Program-made: the position numbers and the translations under genes | The notes under the pieces: generated by a model | The model's database searches: none | What the model was told of the DNA's origin: nothing | What the model saw: only the letters and a program-made list of their open reading frames with translations | Source: a virus | Virus record (IMG/VR): IMGVR_UViG_3300027784_000684 | Coordinates: 1 to 36,775 of that record | DNA: 36,775 nucleotides | Reading direction: 5' to 3' (one strand) | Part shown: piece by piece, positions 20,678 to 29,366 of the stretch | How positions within the stretch are numbered: the first letter of the stretch is position 1 | How the letters are laid out: each line of letters starts with the position of its first letter

Positions 20678-23215
20678 TCATTTATTCCAATATTTATCAT
20701 TCAAGGGGTCATCTTCCTCATGATATTCATCGCCGTTTTCTGGAATTTCAAGCTCGTAAAATCTAGAAACAACATCTCCGATTCGCTTAACTTTCGCATA
20801 CCGACCTTCCTTATCTGGCAATTTCAGGTAACCCTTCTCGGTGAAATTCTGTAAGGTTGAACGATAATTAAAACCCTGTTTTTCTAAAGCGTCCTTCATT
20901 ATCGTGGGGAAAATATAATACTTAAATGACTCGTAAAAACCAAAACGAGGTTCTCTGGCATCATCAGTAAATTGTTTAGGGTTAGATTTTATCCAATCCT
21001 GCAAAAACTCCCAAGCCCTTTCTCCGGCATCGGCCTCACTGGCTCGAATCAGTTTTTCTGCAATCTCCATCGCCATATCTAACGAAGCTCCGCGTGCTTC
21101 GTCTTTGCTTGCTTCGGGATTAAATAACAACTGCTCAATTAACGTGTCCGCTATACAAATTACCGACAAGGCCGAAATATGAGTCTGCAGGTATTCTTCC
21201 TTATTAGAATTTAAATGCTCGGTTAAGAATTGTAAGAACCACTTGTGCTGATCCCTTAATTCGTCGCCTTTCATTTTAATAATCTCTTTAATAAACGCTG
21301 GCCCAGCTGCACCGTAACTGCCTAATGCGTGAGCTTTTTGTGCCTCGATCTCGTTATCAAATGGAGCGCCGTAAACTTCAAGCACCCGGGAATGAACTCC
21401 TGAATAAGAACCTTGATGCGTTAACGGTTCCTCTCCGGTCGTCAAAACTATCGTTCGCCAGGATTGTGTGGCCTGTAAACCACCTTGTTTCGCACCACGA
21501 ATCTTACCTGTGCCAAGAGCGAGCATATACATTAAGTTATCCGAGAAATCCGTATGTGTATTGACCTGTCTTTCATCGACTCCAAGCGGTAAATCCCTGA
21601 AAAAACCAGCAAGTCTCTCAATCCCAACTTTTGTGGTAAAGAACGAAGCCATAAGTGAATCAGGTTCGCCCCAGGCCGATAAAGCTGCTTTCAAAGCAGC
21701 GGTCTTTCCTGAACGTGTTTTGCCCCAATTGTGAACAATGAATATTCTGTGCCCAATAATCCTCAAAAGCGGAGCCGCGAAACTGGCCGCAAGTATAAAC
21801 CTAAAGATCGGATTTTTTCTGAACGGGGCAACCGTAGTTATCCAATCTTCAAGCGTCCCAGCTTCGTGGTAACCCTCAAGCCATTGACGCGTGGAGTCAT
21901 CTACATCAATTACAAGGTCTTCATTGTGTCCTGGAATGAACTGCTTACCGTGCCAGCCTAACTGGCTTACACAAGTCGCTCTTTGTAAAATGTCGATATT
22001 TTCTGCCTCTAAAGAGGACAAAAATTTAACCAGCATACGGGCATTTTCACTCGTTGCCGTAACTCCATATTCTGCTAATATGGGAATTGATTTAGCTTGG
22101 AATACCGTCGTTCGCTGAGTGATTATACTCTGCCACTTTCCATCTCGTCTAAAAGCTACCTCGATTTTCTCTTGCCCGGTCTCCGCTGAAGTGAGTCTTC
22201 TGACTATCAAAATAGGTGTTCGACATACACATACTGGATGCCCGGTCTTTTCATCTATCACATAAATACCATCTTTCGTGAAACGCCAGTTCGAAACTTG
22301 CCTTAACTGAACCGGAGCATCGCTTATTACATCTTCGGGCTTGCCGGCCACTTGCTGATAGTCGATTTCTTCAGCTATCGAAAGAGCTTTTTCCCAATGT
22401 TCTTTGAAATCATCCGGACTCTTACAGTGCAGCTCTGATGGATCCTTCGCACTTATTAAAGTTAAGACCTTAACGTCGCCCTTCTCCCATGGTGGGTTCG
22501 CTTGATGAAGCGCTTCGCATATTTTACGGACAAAAGTTTCTCCGCCCGCATCTTCCTCCCGGAAGATATAAATATTAAGCCCTCTCATATACTCTACCCA
22601 CCCAGGTTGGAATACCGATGCTCCAGGAACTCCCAAAGCATGGAATCCGTGATACCATAATGTATGACAATCACTTTCTCCTTCAACAATAACCACGTAA
22701 CCAGCCTCACGTACTTTCGGTAATCTCCATAGGCCGTAAAGCGAAACCTTGCTGCCTCGAGTCCAGGTGAAACGTGGACCTGACCCCGAATCACCATAAC
22801 GCTGTCGGTTACTTATTGCATTTCCGCTCTCGTCGAGATATGGAATAGAAATGCCCGTTTTAGAGTTTTGGATTTTAAGTTCTTTCAAAAACTCAACAGG
22901 TAACTTCTTGGCTTTTGCATAATCCTCAAGTGTGTATTTCCGAGGTTTGTTTTTAATCCCGGCTCTTTCATTTAATATCTTCAAAGCTTCGGCGTTCGTT
23001 ATTTGCATGTATTCTTGGAGGAAAGTTTGCGCGTTACCTTTCTTATCGCACCCGTAACACTTCCACTGACCCGTTTGAACACTTGCCGTAAAACTCGGGT
23101 CAGTGTCATTGTGCAGCGGACACAAACCTTTCAGCTCATCTCCACTGATTGATGGTTCTTTTATAAATTCAGAGTAAAACTCTGCCCAATTAATCTTTTC
23201 GTCATATTCTGCCAC
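20678..23215 (-). CDS. Toprim primase / DUF927 helicase fusion
   Basis: This 845-residue replication protein has a CHC2-like zinc finger (CPLH and CYGC; C32, H35, C53, C56), a Toprim domain with VVIVEGESD near 174-182 and REEDAG as the later acidic motif, a DUF927 region, and a helicase-type P-loop GKTRSGKT at 498-505 followed by GVDERQ and FSDNLMYMLA. It would synthesise primers and unwind DNA at the phage fork. The GTG at 23215 has AAAGGAGGTAG at ideal spacing, so the longer frame to 23269 is not used. The adjacent iterons suggest origin binding by it or a partner. Confidence 0.88.
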   Translation of the reverse strand: MAEYDEKINWAEFYSEFIKEPSISGDELKGLCPLHNDTDPSFTASVQTGQWKCYGCDKKGNAQTFLQEYMQITNAEALKILNERAGIKNKPRKYTLEDYAKAKKLPVEFLKELKIQNSKTGISIPYLDESGNAISNRQRYGDSGSGPRFTWTRGSKVSLYGLWRLPKVREAGYVVIVEGESDCHTLWYHGFHALGVPGASVFQPGWVEYMRGLNIYIFREEDAGGETFVRKICEALHQANPPWEKGDVKVLTLISAKDPSELHCKSPDDFKEHWEKALSIAEEIDYQQVAGKPEDVISDAPVQLRQVSNWRFTKDGIYVIDEKTGHPVCVCRTPILIVRRLTSAETGQEKIEVAFRRDGKWQSIITQRTTVFQAKSIPILAEYGVTATSENARMLVKFLSSLEAENIDILQRATCVSQLGWHGKQFIPGHNEDLVIDVDDSTRQWLEGYHEAGTLEDWITTVAPFRKNPIFRFILAASFAAPLLRIIGHRIFIVHNWGKTRSGKTAALKAALSAWGEPDSLMASFFTTKVGIERLAGFFRDLPLGVDERQVNTHTDFSDNLMYMLALGTGKIRGAKQGGLQATQSWRTIVLTTGEEPLTHQGSYSGVHSRVLEVYGAPFDNEIEAQKAHALGSYGAAGPAFIKEIIKMKGDELRDQHKWFLQFLTEHLNSNKEEYLQTHISALSVICIADTLIEQLLFNPEASKDEARGASLDMAMEIAEKLIRASEADAGERAWEFLQDWIKSNPKQFTDDAREPRFGFYESFKYYIFPTIMKDALEKQGFNYRSTLQNFTEKGYLKLPDKEGRYAKVKRIGDVVSRFYELEIPENGDEYHEEDDPLNDKYWNK

Positions 23216-23245
23216 CTTGCTACCTCCTTTACTGAGAATGAAAAT

Positions 23246-23283
23246 GGGAGTAAAGCGAGGAGCAACCACTCTTGATTACTCCC
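23246..23283 (-). other. Hairpin before primase-helicase gene
   Basis: Within the 104-base gap upstream of the primase-helicase, GGGAGTAA (23283-23276 on the minus strand) can pair with TTACTCCC (23253-23246) across 22 bases, followed by ATTTTCATT. It is weak as a terminator but could lower readthrough or shape the leader before the ribosome site. Another TACTCCC lies at about 23296-23302. Confidence 0.4.
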
Positions 23284-23319
23284 CGTTTACAGGGATACTC
23301 CCACTGTTCGAGGGAACGA

Positions 23320-24069
23320 TTAAACTTGCTTCCCTTTAAATTCAACGCCATCAACGTCGAACGTATCGCTACCGTTTTCTTTGCCCTCAACTTCTTCGAT
23401 AGAAATACCAGCAGCAAGGTCTTTAATTGCCAGCGAGTAATCTTTCATTTCGCCAGTTGTCTTTTCGTCAAGCTGCCCAATTACACTCCAGTTCACCTGC
23501 GAATACTCAATGCCGCTTTTGTTAGTAGCTTTCTTAAGTTTTGCTTTTACAATCAACTGGTAAGAACGCTTGGACTTTTGCAGTACCGACCGGGAAATAA
23601 AGTTACTGAAATTACCCAGTGATGTCGGAGGTAAGCTAATTAGGATCGGGAATATTTCATCTTTGCGGAGAATGTAAATTCGCCTGCGATTTTGACAGGC
23701 TTTACCTACACCATCGCGCCCGGTTCCCCATTCGTTCATCGGGCAAGTCTTGCAATTACCACCCGGTTCTCCGGTTCCTAATTTACCATCCATACTTGAG
23801 CAGTCAGGTGGTTCGTTACCGCCCGTGTATTCTTCAGCCCAGTAAGCATTAACCGGGTGATGATGGACTATCACGCCTTCGATCTCCTTTACAATATCCG
23901 GCTCGTCATCATCACCGGGAACTTCAAATCCAAGCCCTCCACCGCTTGGAATTTTAATATGAGTGAACGAAAACTGCAGTCCGTCCATTTCCTCCAAAAC
24001 ATCTTGCTGGTTTAAAACCTGTGGCACCTTGATATCTTTTACTACTGCCAACTCTTTCTTTTCAACCAT
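23320..24069 (-). CDS. Probable ssDNA-binding replication accessory protein
   Basis: This 249-residue protein has QFSFTHIKIPSGGGLGFEVP near the start, then a cysteine cluster, CKTCPMNEWGTGRDGVGKACQNRRRIYIL, and a beta-rich part (SYQLIVKAKLKKATNKSGIEYSQVNW). The pattern 'C..Cp.n.wg.......kgkaC...rr.y.l' followed by an OB-like strand set occurs in phage proteins placed like single-stranded DNA-binding proteins; this is a by-eye match. The acidic C-terminal part fits that role. It is encoded directly upstream of the primase-helicase. The start at 24069 has AAAGGAGG. Confidence 0.6.
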   Translation of the reverse strand: MVEKKELAVVKDIKVPQVLNQQDVLEEMDGLQFSFTHIKIPSGGGLGFEVPGDDDEPDIVKEIEGVIVHHHPVNAYWAEEYTGGNEPPDCSSMDGKLGTGEPGGNCKTCPMNEWGTGRDGVGKACQNRRRIYILRKDEIFPILISLPPTSLGNFSNFISRSVLQKSKRSYQLIVKAKLKKATNKSGIEYSQVNWSVIGQLDEKTTGEMKDYSLAIKDLAAGISIEEVEGKENGSDTFDVDGVEFKGKQV

Positions 24070-24084
24070 TCTTTAATTCCTCCT

Positions 24085-24495
24085 TTAAGATTTCTTTCTC
24101 ACTACAACTTGCTCCCTTTGGTGAACGCTTACGAGTCCCTCCAACCACTCCGGTATTTGATCATTGTTTTCTGCTACCTGCTCCTTGATAAACGCTTTCA
24201 AGGTTTGCGGGTGCACCGTTTCCTGTATAATATCTTCAAAACCATTTGCCCGGAGCGTTTCAATTAACACCTCCCTTCTATCAGCAGCGACGCTCGGATG
24301 AAGATCGGTTCTAATGTAAAATGATTTATTTCGCCTGTCGAACCGAGGAACTTCTGCATTTACCATCTCTGCTACAAGATGCTCATTCACGCTTTCTATT
24401 TCAGCGTTGATTTCTTTCAGTGACAGTTCTAACTTAGCTTTTGTTTCTCGTAGCTCGTCCAAGCGATCGGCCAAAACAAGCATATCATCCGTCAA
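24085..24495 (-). CDS. Coiled-coil phage protein, unknown function
   Basis: The first 50 residues form a coiled coil (LADRLDELRETKAKLELSLK, EINAEIESVNEHLVAEMV). A compact domain follows with VPRFDRRNKSFYIRTDLHPS and RREVLIETLRANGFEDIIQETVHPQTLKAFIKE. This resembles widespread phage proteins found with recombination and ssDNA-binding genes. Possible starts are TTG at 24495, which has AAGGAGG nine bases upstream, or GTG at 24501, whose spacing is too short; I prefer the TTG. It overlaps the previous gene by 11 bases. Confidence 0.6.
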   Translation of the reverse strand: MTDDMLVLADRLDELRETKAKLELSLKEINAEIESVNEHLVAEMVNAEVPRFDRRNKSFYIRTDLHPSVAADRREVLIETLRANGFEDIIQETVHPQTLKAFIKEQVAENNDQIPEWLEGLVSVHQREQVVVRKKS

Positions 24496-24724
24496 AGTCA
24501 CACACCTCCTTGAGCAATTTTGCAAGCATAATTAAAAGCGGTTCCTTGCACTCATTAGGAACGCAAGCAAATCCTTCGGCCTTGATTGTTGCTTCGCTAT
24601 CGGATACTGGTTGAGTCGAGAATCCGATAAGTACGAATTTATCGTAGCCCATAATCTTCTTGTGGTTATTCGCTTGATGAAGCTTTACGCAAGCTTCTGC
24701 GTTTTCGAGCTGCTCAACGTCCAT
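24485..24724 (-). CDS. Hypothetical protein
   Basis: This 79-residue protein from the ATG at 24724 (GAGAGGAG upstream) begins MDVEQLENAEACVKLHQANN and continues YDKFVLIGFSTQPVSDSEAT. It looks like a small alpha/beta protein and contains three Cys. The frame extends to 24793, but the extra part overlaps the previous gene by 80 bases, so the shorter form is preferred. Not recognised. Confidence 0.55.
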   Translation of the reverse strand: MDVEQLENAEACVKLHQANNHKKIMGYDKFVLIGFSTQPVSDSEATIKAEGFACVPNECKEPLLIMLAKLLKEVCDFDG

Positions 24725-24917
24725 TTCCAATTTTCTCCTCTCTTGGGCAATATCCAAGCCCTCTGTGTGCTGAATCCATAAGCTCCAAAACAAATCTCAG
24801 TTCTCTTTCTTCGTCACAGTTTAAATTATCCTGTGTCAAACGTTGTTGTAAGTTTTTAATCAAATGATCCCAACGAGAATTTTGATTGAGATAAGCCTCT
24901 TTATAAATATCACTCAA
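24714..24917 (-). CDS. Small helical protein
   Basis: This protein of about 67 residues is mostly helical: SDIYKEAYLNQNSRWDHLIK then LTQDNLNCDEERELRFVLEL. A TTG at 24917 has GGGAG eight bases upstream and gives a natural length; a GTG at 24932 touches the stop of the helicase gene. It follows the SNF2 helicase directly and may be a small partner of it. Not recognised. Confidence 0.55.
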   Translation of the reverse strand: MSDIYKEAYLNQNSRWDHLIKNLQQRLTQDNLNCDEERELRFVLELMDSAHRGLGYCPREEKIGNGR

Positions 24918-24931
24918 TGTTACCACTCCCA

Positions 24932-26659
24932 CTACTTGAGATATGCCCGCCAGTTATCTACCACATCATCAGCAATCGATTTCTTTTCGGCGAGCGCTTT
25001 GTATATCTTTTCATCAACCGTATTTTGAACAATCAAATGAATATGATTAACTACATTTCGTTGTCCGATACGATGCAACCTTGCTCGACATTGGTCGTAA
25101 TTTGCGTAATTGAAATCGGCTGAGTAAAATATGGACGTGCTTGCAGCGTGCAGCGTGATTCCAAGCCCGGCCGTTTGTATCTGCGCTATAAAAACCTTGC
25201 AATCAGGATCAGTTTGAAATTCGAGGACTTTATCTCCGCGTGTAGGCTCTGTTTTAGAGTTCGTAGGAACTGAACCCATGATATAGGCATGTTTAAAATC
25301 ACCGACACCGAAATCGTTTTCTTCGAGCATGTTTATTATAGCATTTATCTCTGGAATGAATCTGGCAAATATAACAACTTTCTTCCCTGATTGCAAAATA
25401 TCTGCCACGGTTTCTTTTAATAGATTTAATTTAGCAGAGCTAATTTGAACTGAGCCTGATTCTTCCGTGTTCACAAAACCACCAACCATTTGCTGTAACC
25501 TGAGCAACCGGGTAAGAACATTGGAAGCGACTACCTTGTGCTGCCGTTCACTAACTTCAACGTCTTTCATATATTCTTCCATTTCTGCTACACTCAAGTT
25601 GACCATCTCACGGTAAGCGCCAAAAGCTTTTGGCTCAAGCTCACAAAAGAGGTTTTGGTCTATCTGCTCTGGCAGGTCAAGTGCTTCTGCTTTTGTTACA
25701 CGATGAGCAATTGAATGAGCTTTTGTGATGAGCTCATTTTTGTTCTTGTAACCGACCACTTGTTTGTTCTGCCAACCACCCATTTGCGCATATCTATTCC
25801 GGAAAGCATAAAAGAACTTTCCGAAAATGTTCGGTTGTAAAAATCGATATTGCGACCAAAAGTCCATCGGAGTCGCCGTTACCGGAGTTCCGGTTAAAAT
25901 CATCTTGTATTCGGCGTAGTCTCCAATCATGTGCATCCCCTTCGATTGTTTGGTTTTCGGTCCCTTGATTTTTTGTGACTCATCACAAATAACCATGTCC
26001 GGTTTCCACTTGAGAATAGCTTGCAGTAAGCCTCTCCGCCACACGGCCTCGTAATTGGTAACAACTACATGCAGTTCATCAAGTTTTTTCGGTTGTAGCT
26101 GCTTGATCCTGTTCTGCAGATTCCCAACAAGCGCTTGCAAGTTAAACGGGTAATCAGCGAACTTCTCAAACTCGTATTCCCAGACCGGAATAACCGAAAG
26201 CGGAGCGACAATCAGGACTCTTTTAATTTCGCCACGATTCCAACGTGCGCCCACTACTGCTATTGCGCTTAAAGTTTTTCCACAACCCTGCTCATGTAAT
26301 AACCCTGCGTTTGTAAGTTTAAGGGCAATATTGAAAGCTATAATCTGGTGAGCAAACGGTTCGGCTTTAATCAGCATGGGCTCAAGAGGTTTTGGTTTTT
26401 CTTCCTCTTTCATCAAACGTGCCATTTCTTGTGATTCTTCTTGAATCTGTAACGCTACATAAACTTCATTTGTGATCTTAATATTTTGGAAGTCCTGAAG
26501 CGCATTCACGGCATCTTTCGTGAGCGGCATCACCCACTCTTTTCTATGCCGATCGAACATTCTTCCGGGAACTTCTTTGATAGCTTCAACTACGTGAGTA
26601 TCGTAGGGACCCCGATAAACGAGGTCCCCTTTTGATGTTGTAAAAAGCATTCCTGACAA
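24932..26659 (-). CDS. SNF2-family helicase
   Basis: This 575-residue ATPase of superfamily 2 begins with a HARP-like segment (VPGRMFDRHRKEWVMPL), followed by Walker A EQGCGKT (123-129), motif II DESQ (226-229, where most relatives have DEAH/DESH), motif III LTGTP, and the C-terminal helicase lobe with VVIFARFIPEINAI and motif VI YDQCRARLHRIGQ. Phage SNF2 proteins of this kind (SMARCAL1-like) are thought to remodel or reanneal DNA at forks. The TTG at 26659 lies directly after the DUF932 stop with GAGGCGGTGG upstream; an ATG three codons later has no proper site. Confidence 0.87.
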   Translation of the reverse strand: MSGMLFTTSKGDLVYRGPYDTHVVEAIKEVPGRMFDRHRKEWVMPLTKDAVNALQDFQNIKITNEVYVALQIQEESQEMARLMKEEEKPKPLEPMLIKAEPFAHQIIAFNIALKLTNAGLLHEQGCGKTLSAIAVVGARWNRGEIKRVLIVAPLSVIPVWEYEFEKFADYPFNLQALVGNLQNRIKQLQPKKLDELHVVVTNYEAVWRRGLLQAILKWKPDMVICDESQKIKGPKTKQSKGMHMIGDYAEYKMILTGTPVTATPMDFWSQYRFLQPNIFGKFFYAFRNRYAQMGGWQNKQVVGYKNKNELITKAHSIAHRVTKAEALDLPEQIDQNLFCELEPKAFGAYREMVNLSVAEMEEYMKDVEVSERQHKVVASNVLTRLLRLQQMVGGFVNTEESGSVQISSAKLNLLKETVADILQSGKKVVIFARFIPEINAIINMLEENDFGVGDFKHAYIMGSVPTNSKTEPTRGDKVLEFQTDPDCKVFIAQIQTAGLGITLHAASTSIFYSADFNYANYDQCRARLHRIGQRNVVNHIHLIVQNTVDEKIYKALAEKKSIADDVVDNWRAYLK

Positions 26660-27754
26660 TTAAACCACCGCCTCGTCCTCAATCCCTTCACCGACCATTT
26701 CTTCCGTCTGGACTTGTTTCCACTTGCTTGCTGGAAATCGAATTAATTTACCGGCAAACTTTTCAGCGTCCAGCCTTTGTTCGTTCGGGAGCTCACGGGC
26801 TGCTCTGGTAAAAGCATTCACTACTCCGTAAGCTGTGTTGTCACCTTCGTATTGTTCTTTCACGACGTCTGTAAATTTACTACTGAAATCTCCTTCTTCC
26901 GCTAAACGCTTTATTGCATTGAACGGATTTTCTATCTGCTGTTCTTGCATTTTTTGGTATTCGTCCAAAAGACCCTGGCTTGCATCGAGCGATTTTACCA
27001 TTGCTTCTGCGACCCTGGACTGAAATTCAATCGGGCGCAGGTGAATATGTCTTTGAACAAATGTCCAATCTCTACCCCAACCTCTTAATCCGTTTGAACA
27101 AATAAGTCTCCACAATAGCGCTGTCAAGTTAAACGAGGCAGCACCTACTTCAGAATTAACTATATCTGTTCCGATTCTTGAGTAGTCCGGATTTCCATCC
27201 GGTAGCGTGCGAAGATTCTTCGTAAGCGTTGGGTAAGATAGTCGTAAGTGGAATCTTCTGTCATCGAGGTAGAAATCATTAATCTCAAAATCATCCTTGT
27301 TCTCGCGTAGAATTTTCTCCATAATCTCTCCGACTTGAACATTATCCAGCGGGGCATATTTTGTGCTGACAGCTCCGCGAATCAATGCTTGGTCGGTAAA
27401 CATTTTTGTTCTCAATCTTATTCTGTCCTCATTTACGTTAGTCCAATAGTTGAAGTGCTGTGCGAAAAGTTCTGGGTCGGCTTCTTTTGCTTTACGGAAA
27501 TAAGCTGCTGGCATTCCCAATCTTGAAAGCAATTGGTTATCTGCCCAATCCGTGGTGTCGAACACAACTCCATCGAGGTTTTTTTCAGGCGTACCGTTTT
27601 CGCTATAAACTTCGTTTGTGTTTTTCAAGGTTATGCGACCGTCATTACGAGCAATTAAGTTACTGGTCTCAACGAAAAAGTCTTTCTTGTGTTCTGCATC
27701 TCTGTTTAGTTCATCTAAAACACGGTCAAGTGAATGTTCCTTTAAGCTGTTCAT
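26660..27754 (-). CDS. DUF932 phage/plasmid-like protein
   Basis: This 364-residue protein fits the DUF932 family of phage and plasmid proteins: LLSRLGMPAAYFRKAKEADPEL, the conserved 'r...vS.kY.plDn..v' in ALIRGAVSTKYAPLDNVQVG, LRLSYP, and VGAASFNLTALLWRLICSNGL, matching the family's 'E.G..sl.....l.rliCsNGl'. Biochemical function is not established; genes of this family accompany replication and helicase genes. The start at 27754 has GGGAGG, and the gene is joined to the SNF2 helicase without a gap. Confidence 0.85.
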   Translation of the reverse strand: MNSLKEHSLDRVLDELNRDAEHKKDFFVETSNLIARNDGRITLKNTNEVYSENGTPEKNLDGVVFDTTDWADNQLLSRLGMPAAYFRKAKEADPELFAQHFNYWTNVNEDRIRLRTKMFTDQALIRGAVSTKYAPLDNVQVGEIMEKILRENKDDFEINDFYLDDRRFHLRLSYPTLTKNLRTLPDGNPDYSRIGTDIVNSEVGAASFNLTALLWRLICSNGLRGWGRDWTFVQRHIHLRPIEFQSRVAEAMVKSLDASQGLLDEYQKMQEQQIENPFNAIKRLAEEGDFSSKFTDVVKEQYEGDNTAYGVVNAFTRAARELPNEQRLDAEKFAGKLIRFPASKWKQVQTEEMVGEGIEDEAVV

Positions 27755-27777
27755 TTGAATACCTCCCTTTCCTTAGA

Positions 27778-28002
27778 TTAGTTTTTCTCTATGTTTTTCA
27801 CTAACTCCCAAACTAATTTCATTCCAACTCCATACAGTCGAGCAAATTTATCTGCCCGGTCCATCGTCATCCTGCGTTTACCGTGTTCAAGCAAACTAAC
27901 CAGGGACGGGTCAACACCTAACTCTGCACCCACTTGGTCCAGAGTCAAACCCTTACTTTTTCGCAAATCACTAAGGGTCTTGAACTCCGTCCTTGTTTCC
28001 AT
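27778..28002 (-). CDS. XRE-family repressor
   Basis: This 74-residue protein is a single Cro/CI-type helix-turn-helix domain: LSDLRKSKGLTLDQVGAELG with the recognition helix in VDPSLVSLLEHGKRRM, then TMDRADKFARLYGV. There is no peptidase or oligomerisation domain. Its promoter is overlapped by TTGACA-N3-TGTCAA, and the same 15 bases occur at the early promoter at 36.2 kb, so it very likely represses both itself and early transcription. Unlike typical repressors it is encoded within the early gene run on the same strand, more like a Cro-type feedback regulator. Confidence 0.9.
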   Translation of the reverse strand: METRTEFKTLSDLRKSKGLTLDQVGAELGVDPSLVSLLEHGKRRMTMDRADKFARLYGVGMKLVWELVKNIEKN

Positions 28003-28022
28003 AAAAACACCTCCTTGCTATC

Positions 28023-28051
28023 AATATACCAAAAAATTGACAAAATGTCAA
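28023..28051 (-). promoter_or_regulatory. XRE gene promoter with palindromic operator
   Basis: TTGACA (28051-28046), 17 bases, TATATT (28028-28023). The palindrome TTGACATTTTGTCAA (28051-28037) covers the -35 and part of the spacer, so a bound repressor would block polymerase. The 15-base palindrome and the promoter geometry are identical to those at 36.2 kb. About 20 bases separate the -10 from the XRE start codon. Confidence 0.85.
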
Positions 28052-28087
28052 ACATTTTTGCCACCGACTAATCTTTCCTGTCCATAC

Positions 28088-28453
28088 TTAACACCCTCCC
28101 CTGATTTTGCTGCCCCTGCAATCCGGACACCGTTCCATTCTCGGCTCCAAAGCTATAGGACTCTGACAGAGCGCTTGAACTTCTCCTTCGTCATTACAGG
28201 TAGGGCATTCCCAAACACCATGTTCCTCAGCGCAAACTGCGCAATATGTTTCCCCTTCTAAGTCATGCTCCATAACATCATCTTCATTTTCGATGTCGTC
28301 ATCAATATCCCAGGCAGTCAGACCACATTCAGCACACTTTTTCGCATTCGATAAATCTGGGACATTGTAATTACAGTAAGGACAACCGTGACTCTCTGGC
28401 ATTTCGTCGTCCATTACTCTAAATCTCTTGTGACACTTTGGGCACTTAGCCAT
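28088..28453 (-). CDS. Multi-zinc-ribbon protein
   Basis: This protein of about 121 residues contains six CxxC knuckles: CPKC, CPYC, CAEC, CAVC, CPTC and CPDC, enough for three zinc ribbons. The last pair (CPTCNDEGEVQALC ... CPDCRGSK) resembles a DnaJ-type zinc finger, and the first pair a small ribbon (KCPKCHKRFRV). A very acidic linker (DIDDDIENEDDVMEHDLEGE) separates the ribbons. Such proteins often bind other proteins or nucleic acid. The ATG at 28453 has GGTGG and overlaps the previous stop. Confidence 0.7.
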   Translation of the reverse strand: MAKCPKCHKRFRVMDDEMPESHGCPYCNYNVPDLSNAKKCAECGLTAWDIDDDIENEDDVMEHDLEGETYCAVCAEEHGVWECPTCNDEGEVQALCQSPIALEPRMERCPDCRGSKIRGGC

Positions 28454-28712
28454 TATTAATACCACCTTTCTCTATCCAAGCTTTGACTTTTTCGCTACTA
28501 CCCCAACACTGACTTGGCGCTTCATTGTAGAGCCATCTAACGATATCAAATAATAGATATCGGTTATGAATATCGGCTTGAGCAAAGGAGCCCATCAAGT
28601 CGTTTCTCAAAACCGCTTGCAGGAAACTCCCGGGCTCAATACCATGTTCAATGTATCGCTGCAAACCACCTTTCAGGCCTTCTGGTAAACCGTTGTAATT
28701 AATATCCATCAT
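28446..28712 (-). CDS. Conserved phage hypothetical protein
   Basis: This 88-residue protein contains LKGGLQRYIEHGIEPGSFLQ, AVLRNDLMGSFAQADIHNRY and LFDIVRWLYNEAP, then CWGSSEKVKAWIEKGG. I recognise this as a common phage and prophage small protein ('L..Yv..Gi.pGgFL.AVL.NdL......AD..Nr..l.div.wLyn.aP..cWGs.ekv..W') of unknown function. It is complete, with AAGGAG before the start at 28712. Confidence 0.75.
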   Translation of the reverse strand: MMDINYNGLPEGLKGGLQRYIEHGIEPGSFLQAVLRNDLMGSFAQADIHNRYLLFDIVRWLYNEAPSQCWGSSEKVKAWIEKGGINNG

Positions 28713-28729
28713 TGTTCTCCTTTCGATAT

Positions 28730-29344
28730 TTATTCATTCAATAATTTAAATTCTAATCCGTAACCCAGAACCATCTGACAAAGTTGCTTGCTGTCAAACC
28801 ATTGTTCGGCTGTGCCATCACTCATAATTTTGATATAGCCACCAAGATAGTGTTGTGCGATAATAAGACAGCATGTAACAGCAAGGTCGTATGGTTTGTA
28901 CGCGGTCTTACAAAACGCAAAATACCTTCCATACGGATCGTCTTTTGCGTATTCTTCCGCAAATTCTTTCTCCCAATCTGCAGGTTCGTAAATTCGTGGG
29001 AGAGAAAATGTTTCGTGGCTGCAATCTCCGTCGCAAGTTCGATTATTCAGCAATCTCCCGGCGAACCAATTTTGACCGCTGTCACCATCTTTTACATTAA
29101 CGCCCCCAGCGACGTCCGCCGGCCATGTGATCCCCAGAGGTCGTTGGGCATGATTGCATTCGCTGTTACCATTAAATCTTATACAATCATTATTAATCTC
29201 TGGCTCTCCTACACCGAGTCCTCCATACAGAATCACACCGTTTTTTTCAATTTCTTCCACAACCTTTTTAAAGTCAGCGACCACCCTAACAAAAATATGT
29301 TCGGGTAGCTCTTTCGAACGTCTCCAGTAATGTGTATAACCCAT
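28730..29344 (-). CDS. Conserved phage protein of the MGYTHYW type
   Basis: This 204-residue protein begins MGYTHYWRRSKELPEHIF, the hallmark of a family of uncharacterised phage proteins, then VILYGGLGVGEPEINNDCIRFNG and YKPYDLAVTCCLIIAQHYLG near the end. Several Cys and His (CNHAQ, CDGDCSHETF) could bind a metal. Function is not known. The start at 29344 has GAAAGGATGACGAGG. Confidence 0.7.
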   Translation of the reverse strand: MGYTHYWRRSKELPEHIFVRVVADFKKVVEEIEKNGVILYGGLGVGEPEINNDCIRFNGNSECNHAQRPLGITWPADVAGGVNVKDGDSGQNWFAGRLLNNRTCDGDCSHETFSLPRIYEPADWEKEFAEEYAKDDPYGRYFAFCKTAYKPYDLAVTCCLIIAQHYLGGYIKIMSDGTAEQWFDSKQLCQMVLGYGLEFKLLNE

Positions 29345-29366
29345 AACCTCGTCATCCTTTCTTTCT

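Noticed and set aside
24714-24793. Longer start at 24793 for the gene ending at 24485
   Set aside because: It would overlap the previous gene by 80 bases, while an ATG at 24724 has a better ribosome site and a small overlap.
28784-29308. Plus-strand open frame of 174 codons
   Set aside because: It lies opposite the conserved MGYTHYW-type gene and has neither ribosome site nor recognisable domain.
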